Assembly (NCBI GenBank): GCA_947424985.1
Contig: CANDYN010000048.1
Location: 1 to 8,092, forward strand
Direction of reading: 5' to 3'
Source: Rickettsiales bacterium
Lineage (GTDB): Bacteria; Pseudomonadota; Alphaproteobacteria; Rickettsiales; Deianiraeaceae
DNA: 8,092 bases
A program made the position numbers and the translations under genes. Every line of letters starts with the position of its first letter. Position 1 is the first letter of the stretch. Below, piece by piece: positions 1-6,780 of the stretch. Under the pieces are notes generated by a model. That model ran no database searches, had not been told where the DNA came from, and saw only the letters and a program-made list of their open reading frames with translations.

Positions 1-748
1 CAAAACCAAACAAAGCGAAAGCAACAAATCCAATTGACACAACCAAACATGCAATATCACTATATTTTACAGCAAAAACTCCAAGACAAACAATTGCAAT
101 CATGCAAAATTTATTCTTTAAAATCTTGATATTTTTCAAAGCTAAAATCGGAAATCTGCTAACAGCAAAAAGACATAGCGCGATATAGTAAGATCCAATT
201 GCAATTTTAAACGACTGATCATCGTAAACTTGCGTTAGTGAATATATACATTGCTCCAAATAATATGCCGAAGGACAAATATAATTTTCCGTAATTTCAA
301 ACCAAGCAACCGGGAGAAAGCATAAAATTCCAAACATTGGAGCTGGAATTCCGATAAAATATTTCTTTAAATCAACTCCTTTGTGATTATTAATTCCCAA
401 AATATCAAAAGCATTGAACCGAGCAAGCCTTAAAATCATCGCGGCGATCATTAAAAAGCATAAAATCCACCCAAATGTCTTAAACTCAACGAACATCCAG
501 AAATAAAGACACATGGCTGGAGCAACTCCAAAAGAAAAGGAATCACAAAGCGAATCCATTTGCGCACCAAATTTACTTGTTGCATTCAATTTTCTCGCAA
601 AAAATCCGTCAAAATAGTCCAAAATTACCGATATAAAAATAAAAGATATGGCATTTGAAAAAAGACCATTTAATGAGCTTTTAATCGCAAATAGAGCAAA
701 AAAAACACTAGCCAAGCTAATAAAATTTGGAATAACAAAACGTACCAT
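1..748 (-). CDS. pssA: CDP-diacylglycerol--serine O-phosphatidyltransferase (phosphatidylserine synthase), 3' end cut by window
   Basis: An integral membrane enzyme of the CDP-alcohol phosphatidyltransferase family. It joins serine to CDP-diacylglycerol to make phosphatidylserine, the precursor of phosphatidylethanolamine. Translating the minus strand from ATG at 748 gives 249 codons with no stop before the edge, so the C-terminus is missing. The full family signature is present: D44xxD47G48xxA51R52, eight residues, G61xxxD65xxxD69. These Asp residues bind the metal and the CDP moiety. LRLARFN (106-112) and FIGIPAP (131-137) are typical of the PssA branch rather than PgsA. Hydrophobic stretches lie near residues 5-22, 33-46, 72-88, 92-106, 131-150, 183-203 and 214-247. 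The start is 12 bp after the upstream stop codon and has no Shine-Dalgarno sequence, so translational coupling or operon readthrough is likely. The usual partner psd is not in view. Family assignment is firm; PssA over other CDP-alcohol transferases is very likely. Confidence 0.88.
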   Translation of the reverse strand, partial: MVRFVIPNFISLASVFFALFAIKSSLNGLFSNAISFIFISVILDYFDGFFARKLNATSKFGAQMDSLCDSFSFGVAPAMCLYFWMFVEFKTFGWILCFLMIAAMILRLARFNAFDILGINNHKGVDLKKYFIGIPAPMFGILCFLPVAWFEITENYICPSAYYLEQCIYSLTQVYDDQSFKIAIGSYYIALCLFAVSRFPILALKNIKILKNKFCMIAIVCLGVFAVKYSDIACLVVSIGFVAFALFGF

Positions 749-760
749 ATATATAAAAAA

Positions 761-1087
761 TTAATTACCAATATCCTCTTCCCCGGAGTTTGTTTTAACC
801 GCATACTCAACGAGTTCAACAAAATCAACATTATTTTCCTCCGCCAAGACCTTAATTTTTTGCAAAGAATCCATTATCTTTGATGGAACCATTAATCCTT
901 TATCGCCCATAGCTTTTGCTTGAAAATAAACCGGATGATGCTCATGTTCGGGATGCCCAATTATTAAAGTTGCACTCTGTGTCCCGCCGCTTTGAGTCGT
1001 ACAGGTCACGCTCATGGCCGTTGTTCTTTGACTATGATCCTCAACTTTTGGTGTATTTTCATTATTTGTCTCAGTTACCGTTCCCAT
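761..1087 (-). CDS. small DUF2610-like protein of unknown function
   Basis: A 108-aa soluble protein with no signal peptide or membrane segment. Residues 38-97 resemble, from memory, the DUF2610 family of short proteins common in Rickettsiales: a strand, then G-x-P, a HP-x-x-FQA block (here HPVYFQA, 51-57), a VPxxIMDS segment (67-74), and a helix with a LAEENNVDFVEL pattern (81-92). No biochemical role is known to me. Residues 45-52 are His-rich (HPEHEHHP). The first 24 residues are polar and low in complexity. A start at Met25 (ATG at 1015) would give 84 aa, closer to the family's usual size as I remember it. Neither start has a Shine-Dalgarno sequence, so the start is uncertain. It lies between dxs (43 bp upstream) and pssA (12 bp downstream) on the same strand, which suggests co-transcription with isoprenoid and phospholipid genes. 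Confidence 0.7.
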   Translation of the reverse strand: MGTVTETNNENTPKVEDHSQRTTAMSVTCTTQSGGTQSATLIIGHPEHEHHPVYFQAKAMGDKGLMVPSKIMDSLQKIKVLAEENNVDFVELVEYAVKTNSGEEDIGN

Positions 1088-1097
1088 TTAATTTAAT

Positions 1098-1115
1098 TAT
1101 AACAATATAGTTATA
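1098..1115. repeat. short AT-rich inverted repeat between dxs and the DUF2610-like gene
   Basis: TATAAC (1098-1103) and GTTATA (1110-1115) form a 6-bp stem around a 6-nt AATATA loop in the 43-bp spacer. It has only one G-C pair and no T-tract, so it is unlikely to stop transcription. The overlapping minus-strand TATAAT (1096-1101) could be an internal -10 for the downstream gene, but no -35 is recognisable at normal spacing. Chance is a fair explanation at this base composition. Confidence 0.25.
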
Positions 1116-1130
1116 TACTTAGTATTTTTA

Positions 1131-3008
1131 TTATGCAAGTTTTTTTACCGCTTTGCCAATAAACTCATAAATCTTTCCACTTGATAGCCCAGCTAAATCT
1201 CTCTGGTCTTCAATGCTTGCATGCTCAATAAATAAATCCGGCATACAAATTTGAAAAATTCTCACATCCAAACTATTGTCACTAGTAAACTTTGCAACAA
1301 GTCCACCAAATCCCGAACCCGAACCCTCTTCAAGCGTAAAAATTGCTTTTTTCTTCCTATTTTTAATTAAAAATTCAGAATCAATGGGCTTTATAAATCT
1401 TGCGTCAAAAATATCAAGCTCAACTCCGTCTTTTTTTAGTAAATCTCGTGCTTTAATCGCATTTTCAAGTAATGCTCCACAAGATAAAATTAAAAAATCC
1501 GAATCATTGCTAAACACCGTCTTTACTTTTCCTATTTCAATATCACGAATCTCATTAAAATCAAAATCTTTGTCAAAATCAACAAAATCTTTTGGATATC
1601 GGATAACACAAGGATTTTTATCCATTTTTGATGATAATTTCATCATCTCAGCAAAATCTTCTCCTGAAGAAGGCGCCATAATTACAAGATTTGGAATCAT
1701 GCAAAGCGAAGAAATGTCAAAACTTCCCGCGTGCGTCGCTCCATCCGGACCAACAAATCCGCTTCTGTCTAACATAAATCGAACCGGTAAATTTTGCAAA
1801 CAAACATCGTGTATTACCTGATCATAAGCCCTTTGTAAAAACGTTGAATATATCGCAACATAAGGCTTAAAGCCTGAAATCGCAAGACCTGCAGCAAAAG
1901 TAACTGCGTGTTGCTCTGCAATCGCTACGTCAACAAATCTCTCGGGAAATCGCTCCTGAAAGCTTAAAAGACCTGTACCGGAAGGCATTCCAGCTGTTAT
2001 GGCAATTATCTTGTTATCTCCTTCAGCAAGCTTTAAAAGACTCTCTGCAAAAATATCTGTATAGGTTTTTTTATCAGACTTAACCTGCTCTCCTGTTTCT
2101 ATATCAAATTTTGAAACCCCATGCAGTTTATCATGAGCATCGCCCGCCGGCCCATACCCCTTCCCTTTTTCGGTTCTAACGTGTAACAAAATCGGCTTTT
2201 TTATATCAAGATCGCGAACCCTTTCAAGCATTTCAATCATCTCGCCTAAATCATGTCCATCAACAGGTCCAATATAGTAAAAACCCATTGCCTCAAATAA
2301 ATTACCACCTGTAATCATATCCTTCATCGCAGTTTCTGTATGTTTAAAGAAAGATATTATTTTTGGTAGTTTTTCAAATATTTTTTTCGTAAAATTTCGA
2401 GCTTTTACGTATCCATTTGACGTAATTAAATGCGCCAAATATTCACGCAAAGCCCCAACAGCTGGGGAAATTGACATGTCATTATCATTTAAAATAACAA
2501 TCATTTTACTCTTTAAATCACTTGCGTTATTCATAGCCTCGTAAGCTATTCCCGCAGTCATAGCGCTATCTCCAATAATCGAGATTACGTTAAAATTTTC
2601 ACCCATTAAATCCCTCGCTTTTGCAATTCCAATTCCAGCTGAAATCGAAGTCGAGCTATGCCCTGCACCAAATGTATCGTATACACTTTCAGTAATCGAA
2701 CAAAAACCTGAAATTCCATCTTTTTGCCTCACACTCGAAAGCTTTTTTTTTCTTCCAGTTAAGATTTTATGCGGATAAGACTGGTGTCCAATGTCCCAAA
2801 TTAATTTGTCTTTTGGCGCATTAAAAACATAATGAAGCGCCACTGAAAGCTCAACAACTCCAAGCCCAGCACCCAAATGCCCTCCTACTTTTGATATCTC
2901 ATGTATCATAAATTGCCTTATTTCAAAACAAAGCTTTTCAAGCTCTGTGGTACTCAGATTTTTTAAATCAGATGGAAAATTAACCTTGTTCAGAATAGTA
3001 AAATCCAC
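1131..3008 (-). CDS. dxs: 1-deoxy-D-xylulose-5-phosphate synthase
   Basis: A thiamine diphosphate enzyme of the cytosol. It condenses pyruvate with glyceraldehyde 3-phosphate, releasing CO2, to make DXP, the first step of the MEP isoprenoid pathway and a precursor for thiamine and pyridoxal. The GTG start at 3008 gives 625 aa, close to E. coli's 620. Visible hallmarks are GGHLG with H44, GAGHSS (114-119), the ThDP motif GDS (146-148) running to the paired Asn of AMNNAS, NDNDMSIS (174-181), LHGVSKF with H296 (E. coli His299), AIAEQHAV with catalytic E365 (E. coli Glu370), FLQRAYDQ, GPDGATH with D422, and IRYP with R470. The order is ThDP-binding, pyrimidine-binding, then C-terminal transketolase domain. 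A TTG at 3032 and GTG at 3020 are also in frame, but they add a Cys/Trp/Tyr-rich tail outside the family pattern. The third residue of the usual GDG motif is Ser. A run of nine A (coding strand) encodes the RKKK near residue 86. It is the first gene of a probable operon. Confidence 0.96.
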   Translation of the reverse strand: MDFTILNKVNFPSDLKNLSTTELEKLCFEIRQFMIHEISKVGGHLGAGLGVVELSVALHYVFNAPKDKLIWDIGHQSYPHKILTGRKKKLSSVRQKDGISGFCSITESVYDTFGAGHSSTSISAGIGIAKARDLMGENFNVISIIGDSAMTAGIAYEAMNNASDLKSKMIVILNDNDMSISPAVGALREYLAHLITSNGYVKARNFTKKIFEKLPKIISFFKHTETAMKDMITGGNLFEAMGFYYIGPVDGHDLGEMIEMLERVRDLDIKKPILLHVRTEKGKGYGPAGDAHDKLHGVSKFDIETGEQVKSDKKTYTDIFAESLLKLAEGDNKIIAITAGMPSGTGLLSFQERFPERFVDVAIAEQHAVTFAAGLAISGFKPYVAIYSTFLQRAYDQVIHDVCLQNLPVRFMLDRSGFVGPDGATHAGSFDISSLCMIPNLVIMAPSSGEDFAEMMKLSSKMDKNPCVIRYPKDFVDFDKDFDFNEIRDIEIGKVKTVFSNDSDFLILSCGALLENAIKARDLLKKDGVELDIFDARFIKPIDSEFLIKNRKKKAIFTLEEGSGSGFGGLVAKFTSDNSLDVRIFQICMPDLFIEHASIEDQRDLAGLSSGKIYEFIGKAVKKLA

Positions 3009-3128
3009 GTAAAAATACACCCAGCAAAACAATTTATAGACTTATATCACAAAAAGCAACTTTTTTTTAAATAAAATCATTGATTATTATAATAATATAT
3101 TTCATCCTCATTTAAAATTTCTTTGATT
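3009..3128. promoter_or_regulatory. divergent dxs/ppdK intergenic promoter region
   Basis: A 120-bp spacer between two outward-facing genes, so it should hold promoters for both. At 3083-3096 there is a perfect 14-bp palindrome, ATTATTATAATAAT. It contains TATAAT on the plus strand (3088-3093) and TATAAT on the minus strand (3086-3091), each an exact sigma70 -10 consensus. The matching -35 positions are AT-rich but not close to TTGACA. A second minus-strand option is TTGCTT (3054-3059) with TATAAA (3033-3038), but its 15-bp spacer is short. If that option is used, transcription would begin near 3026, below the in-frame TTG at 3032, which would favour the later dxs start. An eight-T run lies at 3061-3068. 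Neither gene has a clear Shine-Dalgarno sequence. Confidence 0.45.
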
Positions 3129-5792
3129 ATGTCCAAGTCAATCTATTTTTTTGGAAACAAAAGTGCCGATGGAAACGGAGGAATGAAAGATATTTTGGGC
3201 GGAAAAGGCGCAAATCTTGCTGAAATGTCAAAACTTGGAATCGCAGTCCCACCAGGCTTTACAATTTCAACACAAGAATGCAATAAATACTATAATAACG
3301 GACAAAAAATATCACAAGAGCTTGAAAAGGATATTGAAAAATATGTAAAAAAACTAGAAGATTGCGTACAATATAAATTTAATTCAGACTCAAAGCCCCT
3401 GCTTGTTTCGGTTCGCTCCGGTGCAAAATTTTCAATGCCGGGAATGATGGATACAATTCTAAACTTAGGACTGAACGATAAAACTGTAATATCTTTGGCT
3501 AACGCAACCTCAAATCGTCGTTTTGCTTTTGATTCGTATAGACGCTTTATCCAGATGTATTCTGACGTCGTTTTAGGTGTTGCCCATCATAAATTTGAAC
3601 AAATTTTAGAGCATATAAAACTCACAAAAAATATAATAAATGACTCATCAATAACAGCTGAAGACTTGGAAATAATTACAATAAGATATAAACAACTCGT
3701 AATGCAAGAAACTGGTAAAGAATTCGTACAAGATATAAAATCTCAATTAATCGGCGCAATTGAGGCGGTGTTTAAGTCGTGGATGAATGAAAGAGCGATT
3801 ATTTATCGCAAATTAAACGATATAGATCAAAATTGTGGAACTGCTGTAACCGTCCAAGCCATGGTTTTCGGAAATATGGGCGAAACCTCAGCAACCGGTG
3901 TAACATTTACAAGAAATCCATCAAATGGAGCAAAAAAGGTCTACGGTGAATATTTAATTAATGCACAAGGTGAAGACGTCGTCGCGGGAATACGAACTCC
4001 AAGTCCGCTTTTAAAAGAAGATGGCGTAAATTCAATGGAAGAAAAAATGCCAAAAACCTACGCAGAGCTAATAGAAATTTTCGAAAAACTCGAGAACCAC
4101 TATAAAGATATGCAAGACGTAGAGTTCACGGCACAAGAAGGAAAACTTTGGATACTTCAAACAAGAAACGGCAAAAGAGCAATAAAATCCGCAATAAAAA
4201 TCGCGGTTGATATGGTTCATGAAGGAAAAATATCAAAAGAAGAGGCTTTGACTAGAATTGACGCATCTCAACTTGACCAGTTACTGCACCCAGTAATTGA
4301 CAGAAAAGTAAAACTTGATATCATAGCAAAGGGACTTCCAGCCTCACCTGGAGCGGTAAATGGACGTATAGCTTTTACGGCGGAAGACGCAAGCATAATA
4401 CATGAAAATGGCGAAAATGCAATGCTAGTACGCGTTGAAACGAGTCCTGATGATATAGGTGGAATGCATATTTCATCCGGAATCTTAACCGCACGCGGTG
4501 GGATGACTTCTCACGCTGCCGTTGTCGCACGCGGAATGGGTAAACCTTGTGTTTCCGGCTGTGAAAACCTACTGATTGACGAAAAAAACAAAGTGTTGAA
4601 AATAAAAGATACAGAAATAGCACTAAAAGATGGTGATTGGATTACAATTGACGGTTCAACCGGTGAAATAATCAAAGGAAAAGCAAAAACAACAAGTGCC
4701 GCAAGCTTTGATGAATTCGATCAAATAATGAAATGGGCAGATCAAACGAGAAAACTAAAAGTAAGAGCAAATGCAGAAACCCCAGCTGATTGTAAGGCTG
4801 CAATTGATCTTGGAGCGGAAGGAATTGGGCTTTGTCGAACAGAACACATGTTCTTTGACAAAGAAAAGCTCATGTACTTCAGAAAGATGATAATTTCCGA
4901 AACGAAAGAAAAAAGAATTGAAGCTTTAGTTAAAATCGAGGAATTGCAAATATCGGATTTCACGGAAATTTTCAAAATTACAAAAAACATGCCGGTAAAT
5001 ATCAGACTTCTTGATCCACCTCTTCACGAATTCCTTCCACATACAGAAAAAGATATCGATCAAATGAGTAAGTTTTTTGACCTTGATAAAAAATATATCA
5101 AAGAAAAATCTGCCTCTCTGCATGAATCAAATCCAATGCTTGGACATAGAGGTTCTCGACTTGGGATTACATATCCCGAGATTTTTGAAATGCAAGTCCG
5201 TGCAATTGTAAAATCCGCTATTTTAGTTGCGAAAGAAACCGGAAATACACCAAAGCTTGAAATAATGCTTCCGGTTATAATCGAAAAAAAGGAGCTAAAA
5301 ATACTCGCTGATCTCGTTCGAACCACGGCAAATGAAATTATAAAATCCGAAAAAAGCAAACTTACATATAAAGTCGGAACTATGATCGAAATCCCGCGCG
5401 CATGCTTGGTTGCGGACGAAATCGCGGAAATTGCTGATTACTTCAGCTTTGGAACAAATGACTTAACTCAAACTACTCTTGGAATATCGCGTGACGATGC
5501 ACAAAAATTCCTAGGCGAATATGTAAAAAAGGATATACTTCCAAATGATCCATTTGTTTCAATCGATATAGAAGGCGTTGGGGCTATGATGAAAATCGCA
5601 ATAGAAAAAGCGAGAAAAGTAAGACCGGATATATCTTTAAGCGTTTGCGGAGAGCACGGAGGGGACGCAAAAAGTATCGAATTTTTCTCAAAACTCGGGC
5701 TAAATTACATCTCATGCTCTCCATACAGAATTCCAATCGCAAGACTCGCCGCCGGAAAAGAAGAGGCAATTGCAAAACTTGGTAAGAAATAA
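3129..5792 (+). CDS. ppdK: pyruvate, phosphate dikinase
   Basis: A cytosolic enzyme that reversibly converts phosphoenolpyruvate, AMP and diphosphate into pyruvate, ATP and phosphate. It serves glycolytic ATP gain or PEP formation depending on conditions. The ATG at 3129 gives 887 aa, the usual bacterial length; a TTG two codons upstream is less likely. Domains in order: an N-terminal ATP-grasp nucleotide-binding domain, residues 1 to about 350, with the LGGKGANLAEM start, SVRSGAKFSMPGMMDT (about 94-109) and the WILQTRNGKR end; a swivelling phosphohistidine domain with TARGGMTSHAAVVARG, catalytic His462; and a C-terminal PEP/pyruvate TIM barrel with GLCRTEHMFF, RLLDPPLHEF, GHRGSRLG, SFGTNDLTQ and CGEHGG, proton-donor Cys840. 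Thr460, two residues before the His, is the position phosphorylated by PPDK regulatory proteins in plants and some bacteria; no such gene is visible here. All key residues are intact. It is divergent from dxs, which consumes pyruvate, and is followed after 1 bp by a small membrane protein gene. Confidence 0.97.
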   Translation: MSKSIYFFGNKSADGNGGMKDILGGKGANLAEMSKLGIAVPPGFTISTQECNKYYNNGQKISQELEKDIEKYVKKLEDCVQYKFNSDSKPLLVSVRSGAKFSMPGMMDTILNLGLNDKTVISLANATSNRRFAFDSYRRFIQMYSDVVLGVAHHKFEQILEHIKLTKNIINDSSITAEDLEIITIRYKQLVMQETGKEFVQDIKSQLIGAIEAVFKSWMNERAIIYRKLNDIDQNCGTAVTVQAMVFGNMGETSATGVTFTRNPSNGAKKVYGEYLINAQGEDVVAGIRTPSPLLKEDGVNSMEEKMPKTYAELIEIFEKLENHYKDMQDVEFTAQEGKLWILQTRNGKRAIKSAIKIAVDMVHEGKISKEEALTRIDASQLDQLLHPVIDRKVKLDIIAKGLPASPGAVNGRIAFTAEDASIIHENGENAMLVRVETSPDDIGGMHISSGILTARGGMTSHAAVVARGMGKPCVSGCENLLIDEKNKVLKIKDTEIALKDGDWITIDGSTGEIIKGKAKTTSAASFDEFDQIMKWADQTRKLKVRANAETPADCKAAIDLGAEGIGLCRTEHMFFDKEKLMYFRKMIISETKEKRIEALVKIEELQISDFTEIFKITKNMPVNIRLLDPPLHEFLPHTEKDIDQMSKFFDLDKKYIKEKSASLHESNPMLGHRGSRLGITYPEIFEMQVRAIVKSAILVAKETGNTPKLEIMLPVIIEKKELKILADLVRTTANEIIKSEKSKLTYKVGTMIEIPRACLVADEIAEIADYFSFGTNDLTQTTLGISRDDAQKFLGEYVKKDILPNDPFVSIDIEGVGAMMKIAIEKARKVRPDISLSVCGEHGGDAKSIEFFSKLGLNYISCSPYRIPIARLAAGKEEAIAKLGKK

Positions 5793-5793
5793 T

Positions 5794-6021
5794 ATGAACA
5801 AAATTATAAAAAACCCAAAAATTTTATTTCCACTTTTAATGGCAAATATAATGGCGTTTTTTATGACCTTTATAATACTCATTATCAATCGCGGCTTTTG
5901 TGATGATTTCTTGCTAATATGGGTGAAAAACTTCCTGATTGCAATGCCAATCGCTTTTGTAATTGCGTATTTCGTTGCGCCGAAGATTAGGGGGTTTGTT
6001 GATAGGGTTTGTGGGGGTTAA
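5794..6021 (+). CDS. DUF2798-type small two-helix membrane protein
   Basis: A 75-aa protein predicted to sit in the inner membrane. It matches, from memory, the DUF2798 pattern: a first helix (about 10-31, with PLLMANIMAFFMTF), an NRGF-x-DDFL-x-xW linker, a second helix starting NFLIAMPIAFVIAYFVAP (46-63), and a short basic tail (KIRGFVDR). The function is unknown. The ATG at 5794 lies 1 bp after the ppdK stop, so translational coupling is likely. A TTG at 5770 in the same frame would overlap ppdK and add eight polar residues, and is not preferred. GGTAAG about 10 bp upstream is at best a weak ribosome binding site. The last 30 bases are unusually G-rich, encoding RGFVDRVCGG. Its stop codon overlaps the stop of the convergent gene. 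Confidence 0.75.
   Translation: MNKIIKNPKILFPLLMANIMAFFMTFIILIINRGFCDDFLLIWVKNFLIAMPIAFVIAYFVAPKIRGFVDRVCGG
5990..6017 (+). repeat. G-rich patch with an 8-bp direct repeat at the 3' end of the DUF2798 gene
   Basis: GGGTTTGT occurs at 5992-5999 and again at 6005-6012, 13 bp apart. It sits within three G-tracts: five G (5990-5994), three G (6005-6007) and five G (6013-6017). This stands out in an AT-rich window. It lies in coding sequence immediately before the convergent stop codons. Three tracts of at least three G are one short of a standard intramolecular G-quadruplex. The role is unknown. Confidence 0.5.
6018..6021. other. overlapping convergent stop codons (shared TTAA)
   Basis: The plus-strand gene stops with TAA at 6019-6021 and the minus-strand gene stops with TAA read from 6020 to 6018. 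The two reading frames therefore overlap by 4 bp tail to tail, leaving no room for a dedicated terminator between the two transcription units. Confidence 0.85.
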
Positions 6022-6773
6022 ATACAATTCGCAAGCCTTGCAAGCGAAAGTCCGAAATCGAAGAAGATTTGGAGTTCAGTAACTGAGGGATAAACAACAT
6101 CAACGCCATTTGCTTTATTTTCTTGAAAATGTTTCATTTTATTTATAAACTCATTAAAATTAGTAAATAGCTGCTCTGTATACACCGTCTCTTTATATTT
6201 TGCATTTATATTTGTACGAAATGAATCAGATTTTAAAACTGGATCCAGAATATCATGCTTTAAACTATAAAGTGCATTGATTTTGTCGTCAATGCTACTT
6301 GATGTACGATTAAACTTTTTGATAACACTTTCAAGCGTTTCTATCTCCTTTGCATCTGACATTTCAGCTTTTATACCATTTACAACCTCAGCATCGTGAT
6401 GTAAATGAATTGAGAATCCTGCAATATGCCCCCATGTGTTATACTTTGCAATTAAACAATATTCATCATCAAACAGCTCAACGCACTTTCTAATGCATTG
6501 TATAACATGATTACCGCCGTACTCATACTGTTCATAGTCCAACAAAAGATCAAAAAAGATAAAATTTTCTTCAATTTTGATCAAGCTTTTATCAAGCGTA
6601 ATGTCGTCAATTTTGTGCTGTATTTTTATTAATTCCACAAGTTTACCATGCTGCTGATATTTTTCTTGTAATGCTTTCTTCATTTGCCCTATAAATGCTA
6701 CCGCTTCCCTATTTTCTCGCATAGGTTTTTTATTTTCAACCACGTAACTCTCAGAAATTCTCGTATTGCTCAT
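6018..6773 (-). CDS. hypothetical protein, family not recognised
   Basis: A 251-aa protein I cannot assign. It has no signal peptide, no convincing membrane segment and no known catalytic motif. The N-terminal third is charged and probably helical (about 20-66, Lys/Glu/Gln-rich). The centre (about 68-130) looks mixed alpha/beta: EENFIFFDLLLDYEQYEYGG, a helix with two Cys (93, 97), then YCLIAKYNTWGHIAGFSIHLHHD with clustered His116, His123, His125 and His126. Residues 140-215 look helical again, possibly with coiled-coil tendency, and the tail is hydrophobic (LQIFFDFGLSLARLANCI). The ATG at 6773 lies 7 bp after the aatA stop without a Shine-Dalgarno sequence, so it is probably co-transcribed and coupled; Met18 is an alternative start. 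Base composition matches its neighbours, so there is no sign of recent transfer. The long open frame and tight spacing support a real gene. Confidence 0.72.
   Translation of the reverse strand: MSNTRISESYVVENKKPMRENREAVAFIGQMKKALQEKYQQHGKLVELIKIQHKIDDITLDKSLIKIEENFIFFDLLLDYEQYEYGGNHVIQCIRKCVELFDDEYCLIAKYNTWGHIAGFSIHLHHDAEVVNGIKAEMSDAKEIETLESVIKKFNRTSSSIDDKINALYSLKHDILDPVLKSDSFRTNINAKYKETVYTEQLFTNFNEFINKMKHFQENKANGVDVVYPSVTELQIFFDFGLSLARLANCI
6028..6048. repeat. small inverted repeat just past the convergent stops
   Basis: TTCGC (6028-6032) pairs with GCGAA (6044-6048) around an 11-nt loop, inside the last codons of the 251-aa gene. It is the nearest hairpin downstream of the ppdK unit, but the stem is only 5 bp and no T-tract follows, so a terminator role is doubtful. 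Confidence 0.2.
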
Positions 6774-6780
6774 TCAAAAC

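Noticed and set aside
916..1110. A 64-codon plus-strand open frame antisense to the DUF2610-like gene.
   Set aside because: It has no recognisable features and no promoter, and the minus-strand frame has family resemblance and operon context.
1276..1821. A 181-codon plus-strand open frame antisense to dxs.
   Set aside because: It is a shadow of the DXS coding frame; its translation is Ser/Phe/Ile-rich with no family features.
3009..3032. An eight-residue longer DXS starting at TTG 3032, or a four-residue longer one at GTG 3020.
   Set aside because: The extra residues do not fit the DXS N-terminal pattern, while the GTG at 3008 places the conserved ILNKVNFPSDL segment at the usual distance from the start.
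4375..5775. Several minus-strand open frames of 63-99 codons inside ppdK.
   Set aside because: They lie antisense to a full-length, strongly conserved enzyme, have low-complexity Phe/Ser/Arg-rich translations, and carry no recognisable domain.
6028..6048. The TTCGC/GCGAA hairpin as a bidirectional terminator for the convergent units.
   Set aside because: A 5-bp stem with an 11-nt loop and no T-tract is too weak to call a terminator; it is recorded only as an inverted repeat.
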